Shown here one piece after another: positions 1-7,709 of a stretch of 64,000 bases of DNA. Position 1 is the first letter of the stretch. Each line of letters starts with the position of its first letter. A program made the position numbers and the translations under genes. The notes beneath the pieces were generated by a model. The model ran no database searches, was not told where the DNA came from, and saw only the letters and a list, made by a program, of their open reading frames with translations. The stretch comes from Ancylobacter lacus (GTDB taxonomy: Bacteria; Pseudomonadota; Alphaproteobacteria; Rhizobiales; Xanthobacteraceae), in contig NZ_JAHBGE010000042.1 of NCBI RefSeq assembly GCF_018390635.1, positions 1 to 64,000 on the forward strand, written 5' to 3'.

Positions 1-170
1 AATGCTGGCCGGATGACGATTGGAAACCCGGCCGGATGAACGTCGGAATCTGCAAGTGCTTCAGCAATCTTTCCCGAGATCCGATTAGCCGCGCGCCGCG
101 AAGGATCATGTTGCACATGCGCGTAGATAGCCGTCGAGCGTGCGTTCGCATGGCCAAGGATGGCTCCTGA
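1..170 (-). pseudogene. C-terminal remnant of a tyrosine recombinase (phage-type integrase)
   Basis: Read on the minus strand, this stretch encodes ILGHANARSTAIYAHV followed by DPSRRAANRISGKIAEAL. This is the end of a tyrosine recombinase: the LGH box, the catalytic Tyr in the AIYAH context, and the closing helix. No stop codon is reached before the window edge, so the extreme C-terminus lies to the left. Upstream, at about 170-196, the similarity ends abruptly where the istA fragment begins on the other strand, so the N-terminal part is missing. It is a remnant, probably of an older mobile element cut by the IS21-type insertion or by a later deletion. It differs from the intact integrase at 5227-6522. 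Confidence 0.7.
7..50. repeat. Imperfect tandem direct repeat, about 21 bases x 2
   Basis: Two copies of a unit beginning GGCCGGATGA lie back to back (7-27 and 30-50), with scattered differences. Tandem sub-repeats of this size occur at the ends of IS21-family elements, so this may be an insertion-sequence end. It overlaps the coding tail of the integrase remnant, so it may also be fortuitous. No transposase fits it within the window. Confidence 0.3.
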
Positions 171-196
171 GCACGCCCACATCAGTTCAGCTATAG

Positions 197-1147
197 TACG
201 CCTTTTTCAAGGGCGCCTGCACACGCGGGATCTACGACAATATGAAAACCGCCGTGGAGACGATCTTCGTCGGCCGTGAGCGCGCCTACAACAGGCGCTT
301 CCTCCAGATGTGCGGGCACTACCTCGTCGATCCCGTGGCCTGCACGCCGGCGTCGGGCTGGGAGAAGGGGCAGGTCGAGAACCAGGTAGGGCTGGTGCGC
401 GAGCGCTTCTTCACACCACGCCTGCGGGTGAAGAGCTACGAGGAGCTGAACGCCTGGCTGCTCGACAGGACGATCGCCTTCGCCAAGGCGCACCGCCATC
501 CGGACCTGCGCGACAGGACGGTTTGGGAGGTGTTCGAGGGAGAGCGGCCGAGCCAGGTTCCCTATCGCGGCCGCTTCGACGGCTTCCACGCGGCGCCCGT
601 CTCGGTATCGAAGACCTGTCTCGTGCGCTTCGACAACAACCGCTACTCTGTCGCCGCCGGAGCCGTCGGGCGCCCGGCAGAGATCCGCGCTTATGCCGAT
701 AGGATCGAGATCCGGCAGGAGGGACGGATCGTCGGCGAGCATCCGCGCTGCTTCGGGCGGGACCAGACGATCTACGATCCCTGGCATTATGTGCCGGTCC
801 TGGCGAGGAAGCCCGGCGCTCTTCGCAACGGAGCGCCGTTCAAGGACTGGGTCCTGCCCGCACACCTGGATCGCGTGCGCCGCAAGCTCGGCACCACGCC
901 CGATGGCGGGCGCCAGATGGTCAACATCCTCACCGCGGTGCTGAGCGACGGCCTGCCTGCCGTGGAGGCCGCGTGTTCGGAGGCGCTCGGCGAAGGCGTC
1001 CACTCCGCCGACGTCATCCTCAACATCCTGGCCAGAGCCCGCGAGCCGGCACGCACGATGACCATCATGACCCCGGACGCGCTGCGACTTCGCCACGAGC
1101 CGGCGGCGGACTGTGCACGCTACGACAACCTCAGGAGAGCACTGTGA
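197..1147 (+). pseudogene. istA: IS21-family transposase IstA, C-terminal fragment
   Basis: The open frame starts at 197, just after an in-frame TAG at 194-196, and has no start codon of its own. The first residues include GIYDNMKTAV, which lies inside the DDE catalytic core of IstA, and GWEKGQVENQVG carries the conserved Glu region. About 316 residues remain of a protein usually near 500, so the helix-turn-helix and the first catalytic Asp are lost. The remaining C-terminal part is typical of IstA. Its TGA overlaps the istB start by one base (TGATG), the normal IS21 arrangement. The element cannot encode a full transposase and is probably immobile unless helped in trans. The junction with the integrase remnant at about 170-197 marks the break. 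Confidence 0.88.
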
Positions 1148-1875
1148 TGGAACGCTCCGAGATCCTCGGCGCCATGGGCGAGCTGAAGCTCTACGGCATG
1201 AAGGCGGCCTTCGACGAGATCATCTCCACGGCCGTGAAGCGTCAGCATGAGCCGAGCCGTGTCGTCGGCGATCTTCTCCAGGCGGATATCTCCGAAAAGC
1301 AGGCGCGCTCGATCAAATACCAGATCACGATCGCCAAGCTGCTGCTCGCCCGCGACGTCGACGGCTTCGTGTTCGACGACACGCCGATCAACGAGACGCT
1401 GGTGCGCGATCTCGCCTCCGGCAACTTCATCGCCCATCAGCGCAATGCCGTTCTGATCGGCGGCACGGGAACCGGCAAGACGCATCTGGCGATCGCCATC
1501 GCCCGGGCCTGCATTCATGCCGGTGCCCGGGGACGCTTCTTCAACGTCGTCGATCTCGTCAACAAGCTCGAGGCGGAAGGGCGAGCGGGCCGCCAGGGCC
1601 GCATGGCGGACTATCTCACTCGAATGGACTTCATCGTCCTCGACGAACTCGGCTATCTGCCCTTCGCCCAGTCCGGCGGCCAGCTCCTGTTCCACCTGAT
1701 CAGCCGGCTCTACGAGCAGACCTCGGTGATCGTCACCACGAACCTGGCCTTCGGTGAATGGCCCTCGGTCTTCGGCGACGCCAAAATGACCACCGCGCTC
1801 CTCGACCGCCTGACCCACCACTGCGATATCGTCGAGACCGGAAACGAGAGCTGGCGCTTCAAGAACCGCCTTTGA
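1147..1875 (+). CDS. istB: IS21-family helper ATPase IstB
   Basis: IstB is the AAA+ transposition helper that works with IstA on target DNA. The 242-residue product shows Walker [12 protein letters not shown], Walker [13 protein letters not shown], the conserved [11 protein letters not shown] stretch and the C-terminal [12 protein letters not shown] block, so it looks complete. The ATG at 1147 is chosen because it overlaps the istA stop (TGATG) and gives the usual family N-terminus, [15 protein letters not shown]. Longer in-frame starts upstream lie inside istA and are not credible. With IstA truncated, the protein has no functional partner in this copy. Confidence 0.95.
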   Translation: MERSEILGAMGELKLYGMKAAFDEIISTAVKRQHEPSRVVGDLLQADISEKQARSIKYQITIAKLLLARDVDGFVFDDTPINETLVRDLASGNFIAHQRNAVLIGGTGTGKTHLAIAIARACIHAGARGRFFNVVDLVNKLEAEGRAGRQGRMADYLTRMDFIVLDELGYLPFAQSGGQLLFHLISRLYEQTSVIVTTNLAFGEWPSVFGDAKMTTALLDRLTHHCDIVETGNESWRFKNRL

Positions 1876-1901
1876 GCTACCGTCCCATCACCGCACGCAA
1901 T

Positions 1902-1952
1902 GGGGGCCCTTTTGAACGCCGATGGGGGGGCCCGTTCCAACGCCGTTTGACA
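1902..1952. repeat. Right end of the IS21-type element with internal sub-repeats
   Basis: Just downstream of istB lie two related blocks: GGGGGCCCTTTTGAACGCC (1902-1920) and GGGGGGCCCGTTCCAACGCC (1925-1944). The second runs into TTTGACA and ends in CA at 1952. Multiple terminal repeats ending in CA are typical of IS21-family ends. Coding similarity to a GIY-YIG protein resumes immediately at 1953, which supports this as the element boundary. Confidence 0.6.
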
Positions 1953-2615
1953 GACTACGTCGCCGATCGGCGGCCATGCCTGGATTTCGACCGGTTTCGC
2001 GTCGCTTTTGAGTCGGTGCGCCTTGCTGTCGAGGAAGGAAGCCGGAAGCCGCAACCTTTCCATCAGGAGCGCGTCGAGCTCGGAGAGTTTTTCGTTCTCA
2101 AAGGGCAGCTCGTCCATGTTGCCGATGTGCGCGACGAACATCGGCGCAACGGCAAACCGGACGCACGCCTTCGCGTGATTTTCGACAACGAGACCGAATC
2201 GAACCTGTTGATGTCCTCTCTGGTGCGGCGTCTCTATGAGGATAAGGACGCCCGCCGGATCGGATTTTCAGGGGCAGGACCACTGTTCCAAGGAGCACAT
2301 ACCGGCTTCGTTTATGTGCTTCGCTCTCGTTCAAACCGTCCGGAGGTCCGTGGTCTCCTGAAGGTAGGAACGACGGCCGGAACCGTCGAGGACCGGGTGG
2401 CCCGGGCAGAGACGCAGGCGGCATTTCTGTTCGCGCCGGTTGAAATCATTGAGACCTACGAGCTCGTTGGATACTCGGCCAAGGAGGCTGAGCGCATGAT
2501 CCATGCGTCGCTTCGGCCGTTCCACGCCGCGCTAAGAGGGTGTTTGAGAAGGATTCCCAAGACGGGTTTTGCGTGATTCATAGGGCGTCGGATCAACGAG
2601 CCAAGCCGACACTCC

Positions 2616-3415
2616 ATGCCCCGGAAGAAGCCACCCGCACGGCGCCGCTACGACACTGACCTGACTGACGGACAATGGGATCTGATCGCGCGGCTGATCC
2701 CCGACGCGCAGGCGGGCGGGCGCCCCAGGAAGGCCACGTCGCGTGAACTGGTGAACGCCATCCTCTATTTCCTGCGGGCCGGCATGGGGTGGCGGCTTCT
2801 GCCTCATGACCTGCCGCCGTGGCAGACGGTCTATTATTATCTGCGCCGCTGGCAGCGCGAGGGCGTCTGGGAGCGCGTCCACCACACGCTCGTCATGGCC
2901 GACCGCGAGCGGTGCGGCAGATCAGCGTCGCCCTCGGCGGCGATCCTCGACAGCCAGTCGGTCCGCACCGCTGATCAAAAGGGGGTGCCAAGGGCTACGA
3001 TGCCGGCAAGAAAATCACCGGCCGCAAACGGCACATCCTGACCGACACCGATGGGCGCTTGCTCTGCGTGCGTGTTCACGCCGCCGATATCCAGGACCGC
3101 GACGGCGGCAAGCTGCCGCTGAAGGCCTCGCGCCGGCGCTACCCGTTCGTCGCCCGCGTCTTCGCCGATGGCGGCTATGCTGGGCGGCTTGTGACATGGG
3201 CGGCGGACAAGACCCACATCACCCTCGATATCATCCGCCGCGGCGCCAAGGCCAAAGGTTTCGAGGTCCTGCCGCGTCGATGGGTGGTGGAGCGCACCTT
3301 CGCCTGGATCTTCAAGAACCGCCGCCTCGTCCGCGACTACGAGCAGATCACCGCAGTCGCCGAAACCCTCATCACCATCGCCGCTTCAGCCACCCTGCTG
3401 CGCCGATGGCAGTGA
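2616..3415 (+). CDS. IS5-family DDE transposase made by -1 frameshifting
   Basis: Frame A (2616-3041) starts MPRKKPPARRRYDTDLTDGQ and carries the DUF4096-type N-terminal domain (LVNAILYFLRAGMGWRLLP, WQTVYYYLRRW) and the first catalytic Asp in ILDSQSVRT. The catalytic half lies in the -1 frame ending at 3415: YDAGKKITGRKRHILTDTDG, the second Asp in ADGGYAG, and Glu in VVERTFAW. The two frames join at an A4G5 tract (2977-2985), the usual way two-frame IS427-type elements make full-length transposase, about 266 residues. Both halves are free of stops and all three DDE residues are present, so the element looks potentially active. Confidence 0.93.
2977..2985 (+). other. Programmed -1 frameshift site of the IS5 transposase
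   Basis: AAAAGGGGG lies exactly where the transposase similarity moves from the 0 frame (TADQKG) to the -1 frame (AKGYDAGKK). Runs of A followed by G are typical slip sites of IS427-type transposases. Confidence 0.75.
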
Positions 3416-3621
3416 ACTAAGCCCCTTCTCAACCGCGCTCTAAAGGTCACAGGGCCAGATGGCCGCTCGTTCAACGCTACCGAGTGGTTTCGAACCGACA
3501 TTGAGACCGTGTTTCAGATGTTTTCACTCATGTTCGTGAGATGAAAATATTTAGCGCGGGATTAAAATATGATTATTATGCAAAATAATGAAAAGCTGTA
3601 CGGCACCATGGAATGCCGTGA

Positions 3622-5004
3622 CTAAAGACCTTGGTGGATGGCCCGCGCGACTGCGCCAACCAACCGATCGTCCAGGAAAAGCCCCAGATCGTGCAGCGTA
3701 CGTAGCCTTTGTTCAAATTCGGCATGGCTCGGCATCGCGTCGGGCTCGCGAGCAAGCGTTTGCAGCTCACGGCCGATAGATTGAATGCGCTCCATCCGAG
3801 CCCGCTCCTCCTCCGGACTGGGCCAGCCCAGCCCGTCCCGAGCCGCCTTGTCGGCATGTGCCAGCAGCCAGCGCGCCACCGCCTCCACGGCGTCGGCGGC
3901 GCTAGCGATGAGGCTGTAGCTAGTGCTCCGCCCGCCGGCCGGATCCCGTACCAGAACGCCTTTGCCGCACAGGTCTTCGATGTCGCGCGCGGCAGTGTCC
4001 TGCGAGCACTTGGCGAGCGTGGCATATTTGGACGAGGTCAGCTTGCCTTCGAAGCCGTCAAGCAGGCGGTTCACCACGAGGTGCTACCTCGGATTAAGGG
4101 CGCTCCTGGCATGAGCCTCCCAGAACCTCGCCTTGCGCAGAACCGTTGCCAAGGCCGCCTCTGCCCCTTGAAAGGCGCGGTCCAGGCATTCTAGGAACCA
4201 GGACAGCCACGCAGTGATGTCAAGGTCGCCCTTCTGCGTCCGCTCCAGGGTGTCGTAATAGGTCTTCCGTTCGATACGGATCTGCGCGGACATGCTGTAG
4301 AACCGCTGCGGCGAGCCCTCCGAGCGCGCCAGCGCCATGTCGGCGATGGCGCGGGCGATGCGTCTGTTCCCGTCCTCGAAGGGGTGGATGGTGACGAACC
4401 ATAGATGGGCTATGGCCGCGACGAGGACAGGGTCGATGCTGCAGGGTGCGTTGAACCACGCGAGGAAGGCCTGCATCTCGGCCGTAAGGCGTTCCGCCCT
4501 CGGCGCTTCGAAATGGACATGCTCGCGCCCGATCGGTCCGGAAACGACCTACATGGGACCAGCCTCCCCGGGGCGCCACGCGCCGACGGTGATCTTCACC
4601 AAGCCGCCGCGCCCGGTGGGAAACAGCGCGGCATGCCAGCCAAACAGCCGCTCCTCGTTAAGTGGGAGGCGGTAGTTCTGGGTCGCGTCCAGCATCATCT
4701 CCACGACCCCTTCGACATGGCGATCCACCGGGGCAAGCGCCCCGATATCCATGCCGAGGCGCCGCGCAATCGAGGAGCGCACTTGCGCGCGGTCGAGCCG
4801 CTCGCCCTCGATGTCGCTGGATTTGAGGACCTCTTCGGTCAGGGATCGCAGGACGGCTTCGCCACGGAGCTCGAAGCCGAGTCCTTCCATGCGGCCGACT
4901 AACCGTCCCTGGTGATGACGCACCGCGGCCAGCGGCGCGGTCAGCACCGCGTGATCCCAGCGAAACCGGGGCCAGTCTGGCAGCTCATGAATGTAATTTA
5001 TCAT
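3622..5004 (-). pseudogene. Fic family protein (DUF4172-Fic-winged helix) with two in-frame TAG codons
   Basis: One continuous frame of 460 codons from ATG 5004, interrupted only by TAG at codon 152 (4551-4549) and codon 307 (4086-4084). An N-terminal DUF4172 domain (MINYIHELPDWPRFRWD) includes the class II inhibitory motif SSDIEG (residues 62-67). The Fic core HPFEDGNRR starts at residue 207 with the catalytic His; the usual G/K before the last Arg is Arg here. Residues 309-350 form a winged helix (KLTSSKYATLAKCSQDTAARDIEDL). A C-terminal extension of about 100 residues follows. Both TAGs fall where relatives have Gln (GPMQVVSGP, and NPRQ before VVNRLLDG), so each is one C-to-T change from CAG. 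Fic proteins transfer AMP or related groups to target proteins. Unless ambers are suppressed, this copy makes only a 151-residue fragment without the active site. Confidence 0.85.
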
Positions 5005-5018
5005 TTTCCGCGCTCGAT

Positions 5019-5101
5019 GCGGAGAATGTGAGGGGCAATCTCCGCAAGCGCAAGAGGCAATATCCGCAATTTATGCGGAGAATGAGGTCAGCAATCTCCG
5101 C
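5019..5101. promoter_or_regulatory. Duplicated operator-like palindrome upstream of the Fic gene
   Basis: Two copies of GCGGAGA-N13-TCTCCGC lie at 5019-5045 and 5075-5101, with identical arms and identical 13-base spacers, 56 bases apart. A further half-site, GGCAATATCCGCA, lies between them. They start 15 bases upstream of the Fic start codon, on the promoter side. The Fic protein carries its own winged helix, so autoregulation is a reasonable inference; an unlinked repressor is the alternative. Confidence 0.6.
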
Positions 5102-5226
5102 GTCAGGCATGCAAACCCGGCGGGTTGGCGCCAACCGCGCTCCGCAACCCCCTGAAACTCGCTGGCCGACAGGACCTGTTTAATCGCACCGCTTCACCAT
5201 TCCGCCTGCGGCGCTCCCTGGTCTGC

Positions 5227-6522
5227 TCACCGGACGTTCTGCAACTGTCGCGTCCCACGCCGAGAAGGACGCGCGGCCGCCGCCTTGCCGTCGAGGATGT
5301 CGGCCATCTCGTCCGCGACGCGATCGGCCGCGAGCCGCAACGCCTCGTCGATATGGATATAGCGCTGCGTCACACCGCGCGCTGCATGGCCAAGGAGCGC
5401 CGCGATCGTCAATTCGGAAAAGCCGAGGTCGCCGGCGACGCTCGCAAAGGTGTGGCGCAGGGTATGTGGGGTGACGTCCTCCAGGCGCGCCATTGAGCAG
5501 AGGCGATCGAGCACGCGCACGATCCCGACGAAATGCCCTTCACCCCAGTCGGCCGGGAAGAAGAAGCGCGATCCGGCCTGTGGCTGAGCCAGCAGCAAGT
5601 CGACGGCGGCGCGGCCGATCACCCGCGTCTGCGCGCCGCTCTTCGTGTCGGGAAATCGGATCGAGCCATCCTCGTCATGGAGCCAGGCACGCTCCAAAGC
5701 GAGCCCCTCCATGCGGCGCAGCCCCGTCATCAGAAAGAAGCGGATCACCGCGAGGCCGGTCGGGTGCTCCCCCTCCTGCTCCGCGGCCCGCATCGCCTGG
5801 CCGAGCTTCTCGATCTCGGCACGACTCAGCCGGCGGTCGCGCGGCGTGCTGGCGAGGCGACGCACGCCGCGCGCCGGGTTGCTCTCGATCTTTCCCAGCC
5901 GGACACCGTGCTCGAAGATCGCGTGCAGAGTCGACATGGTCCGCGCAGCGACGCCCTCGCCGCCCGTCGCGGCACCGCCGCGACTGCCGGCGCGAGGCTT
6001 GGACGTCTTGCCCGCCGCGATGTCGGCCTGTGCCCCCTCGATATCGCCGAGCTTGAGCGCGCTGACCGCGCGCTTCCCGAGGAGCGGCCGGATATGCACG
6101 TCGATGCGGCTGCGATCCATGGCAAGCGTTGACGCTTTGATGGGCCGGCGTCTCTTACCGAGGATCCGGCCGGCCTCCGCCTCGGCCAGATACCAGTCGC
6201 ACACCTCAGCAACGGTGATGGCGTCACTGGCCGCCGCTTGCTTTTCCTCGAGAGGGTCGACGCCCCTGGCGATCCGGCCGAGGACGGTCTTCGCCTCGCG
6301 CCGCGCCTCTTCCAAGGTCATGACGCCGTAGCGACCGATCATGATGCGACGGCTGCGGCCTTGGGCGTTGCGATATTGGACGACGAAGGTCTTCAAGCCC
6401 GAGGCGACGACCTTGACGCCGAAGCCCCTGAGCTCCTGATCCCACTCGATCAAATACGAACCTTTGACCCCAACCTTCGAAGGTTTCAGAGCATCGACCG
6501 TCTGCTTCGTGAGCTTTGCCAT
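5227..6522 (-). CDS. Tyrosine-type site-specific integrase (P4-like)
   Basis: The 431-residue product has the P4-type arm-binding N-terminal domain (LTKQTVDALKP, GVKVVASGLKTFVVQYR, IGRYGVMTLEEARREA, residues 1-95), a SAM-like core-binding domain (about 105-220) and a catalytic domain. Catalytic residues are visible: Arg in TGLRRMEGL, His and Arg in HTLRHTFASVAG, the LLGHA box, and Tyr in TQRYIHID near residue 385. Length and motifs are complete. The ATG at 6522 gives the standard MAKLTKQTVDAL start. It reads away from the tRNA-Gly fragment about 200 bases upstream, the usual position for the integrase of a tRNA-targeted island. It is probably the enzyme that inserted the material to its left. 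Confidence 0.95.
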   Translation of the reverse strand: MAKLTKQTVDALKPSKVGVKGSYLIEWDQELRGFGVKVVASGLKTFVVQYRNAQGRSRRIMIGRYGVMTLEEARREAKTVLGRIARGVDPLEEKQAAASDAITVAEVCDWYLAEAEAGRILGKRRRPIKASTLAMDRSRIDVHIRPLLGKRAVSALKLGDIEGAQADIAAGKTSKPRAGSRGGAATGGEGVAARTMSTLHAIFEHGVRLGKIESNPARGVRRLASTPRDRRLSRAEIEKLGQAMRAAEQEGEHPTGLAVIRFFLMTGLRRMEGLALERAWLHDEDGSIRFPDTKSGAQTRVIGRAAVDLLLAQPQAGSRFFFPADWGEGHFVGIVRVLDRLCSMARLEDVTPHTLRHTFASVAGDLGFSELTIAALLGHAARGVTQRYIHIDEALRLAADRVADEMADILDGKAAAARPSRRGTRQLQNVR

Positions 6523-6724
6523 GATATATCAGCGTGTTAGCGGAACTTTGCTTACTTTATCACGGGTGGCCCGCCGGAGTAAGCAGAAAGTCAGCTTTTC
6601 AGGGCGCATTCAGGCGCGCCATCGGGGAGGTTCGGCGACGGAAATGAGGAAAAATATAATGTAATTACGGTAGTTTATACGATTCCAGCGCAATTCCTCG
6701 CAGTGTGGCGCAAGCGCCTGGGGC

Positions 6725-6772
6725 ACCTTGCCAAGGTTGGGGTCGTGGGTTCGAATCCCATCGCCCGCTCCA
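6725..6772 (+). other. 3' fragment of tRNA-Gly(GCC), probable island attachment site
   Basis: The anticodon loop TTGCCAA (GCC at 6730-6732) is followed by variable loop, T arm (GTGGG-TTCGAAT-CCCAT), the 3' acceptor strand CGCCCGC, discriminator T and encoded CCA at 6770-6772. The 5' half of the tRNA is absent: no GCGGGCG partner occurs upstream and the left side of the anticodon stem does not pair. Such a half tRNA next to an integrase is the classic product of island insertion. It leaves the original 3' end here and predicts an intact tRNA-Gly beyond the left window edge. A rho-independent terminator follows it. Confidence 0.8.
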
Positions 6773-6801
6773 AATTTTCCAATAAAATAAGATACTTAGC
6801 G

Positions 6802-6822
6802 AACGCCCTTCGGGGCGTTTTC
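6802..6822 (+). terminator. Rho-independent terminator after the tRNA-Gly end
   Basis: AACGCCC-TTCG-GGGCGTT is a 7-bp stem closed by a UUCG-type tetraloop and followed by TTC. It sits 30 bases after the tRNA 3' end and is probably its original terminator, which supports native chromosome from here rightwards. No gene is evident between 6823 and 7061. Confidence 0.75.
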
Positions 6823-7061
6823 TGCTTGGATTTGCCCTCGGACGCGACTTTCTGAGCAGAATCTATGCTCCCGGAAGAAAATTCCCGGATGCCATGGCGT
6901 GTGTTCGGCCGCTTTCCAAGCGGCGGCAGCGCCGCCGGCCTCGCGGCGCGCCTTGGCAAATTCGCGATCGGTGCGATGAAGCGCCCGAGCCTCGGCACGA
7001 AGGGTGACGTGAGCCCCTGATCCTCATGGGACGCTCTCCTGACCCGGAGGAGAAAAGGGGC

Positions 7062-7629
7062 TCACATCACGCAGCGCTTTTCGATCGAAAGTCGAGCGGT
7101 CGTCTCGGCGACGCGCTGGCCGAGATAGGCGGCGGTGCGCAAGTCGCTGTCGATGGGCGTGGTCTCCGCGGGCCCGTCGTCCGACTGGGCCATCGCACCC
7201 AGCCAGCTGCCGAGGCGAATAAGATCTTCCGGCGTCTTGCCCGGAAACAAGGTCGAGCCCCACCCAGATCATGCCGTGCTGGGCAGCGAAGAGGGCCAGT
7301 GAGACGAGCGCATTCAGCTTGTCGCCGTGGAGGGCACCGGAATTGGTGAAACCGGCCGCGATCTTGTTGCGCCAGCTCTGCGTTACCCAGGCCGTGCGGG
7401 TGGATTCTTCCATGAACTGTTTCAGGCGTGCCGAGATCAGGCCATTATAGGTCGGTGAACCGAAGATGATGGCGTCGCTCGCGGCCAGCGCCTCCCATTC
7501 GATCGAGCGCTCGGCGGCCGGGAACAGCGTCGCTTCGGCCCCCGGAACACGGGCGCCGCCCTCGGCGACGTGGTGGGCCAGTTTGGCCGTGTGGCCATAA
7601 CCACTGTCGAAAACAATTGCGATATTCAT
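7062..7629 (-). pseudogene. Flavodoxin / NADPH-dependent FMN reductase family protein, frameshifted
   Basis: Starts MNIAIVFDSGYGHTAKLAHHV, with the phosphate-binding loop of a flavodoxin fold, then AIIFGSPTYNGLISARLKQF and GFTNSGALHGDKLNAL, typical of WrbA-like FMN-binding proteins. After WVGLDL (about 7250) similarity moves to another frame, which continues FPGKTPEDLIRLGSWLGAMA and ends SIEKRCVM at 7062. One extra base near 7245-7250 explains the shift. The joined product of about 188 residues would be normal in length. It lies downstream of the hydrolase and LysR genes on the same strand, which may have been one regulated unit. Either a recent pseudogene or a base-call error; no other damage is seen. 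Confidence 0.75.
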
Positions 7630-7709
7630 GGAGATAGCCTTGGCGAAGCCTCGGGTAAGCATGACAGCGGCGCGCCCGCGGGCCATTGGCGGCGGGAGCG
7701 CTGTCCCCG

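Larger units (their letters stand above)
2536..3440 (+). mobile_element. IS5-family insertion sequence (IS427-like), 905 bp
   Basis: The ends are imperfect inverted repeats. The left end starts GAGGGTGTTTGAGAAGG at 2536-2552, and the right end, read inward on the other strand, starts GAGCGCGGTTGAGAAGG (3440-3424). The element is flanked by a 3-bp direct repeat TAA (2533-2535 and 3441-3443), a short target duplication as expected for this group. Removing the element and one TAA restores the reading frame of the surrounding GIY-YIG gene, which independently confirms the boundaries. It carries one transposase in two overlapping frames. Confidence 0.93.
1953..3544 (+). pseudogene. GIY-YIG nuclease family protein, truncated by IS21 and interrupted by IS5
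   Basis: Starting directly after the IS21 end, the frame encodes an N-terminal region with GEFFVLKGQLVHVADV and PDARLRVIFDNETESNLL. A GIY-YIG/T5orf172-type domain follows (TGFVYVLRSRS, LLKVGTTAGTVEDRV, AERMIHASLRPFHAAL). It is cut at 2535 by an IS5-type element. If the element and one copy of the TAA target duplication are removed, the frame continues without a shift as KVTGPDGRSFNATEWFRTDI and ends at TGA 3542-3544. The 5' end, including the start codon, is missing because of the IS21 insertion. Such proteins are predicted nucleases or DNA-interacting proteins. This copy is dead twice over. Confidence 0.82.

Noticed and set aside
6690-6772. A complete tRNA gene
   Set aside because: No 5' acceptor strand pairs with CGCCCGC at the correct distance and the left half of the anticodon stem does not pair, so only a 3' fragment is supported.
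6675-6998. A 107-codon minus-strand frame covering the tRNA-Gly fragment
   Set aside because: Its ending (GFEPTTPTLARCPRRLRHTA) is the usual artefact of translating the antisense of a tRNA T arm, and no ribosome site or family match supports it.
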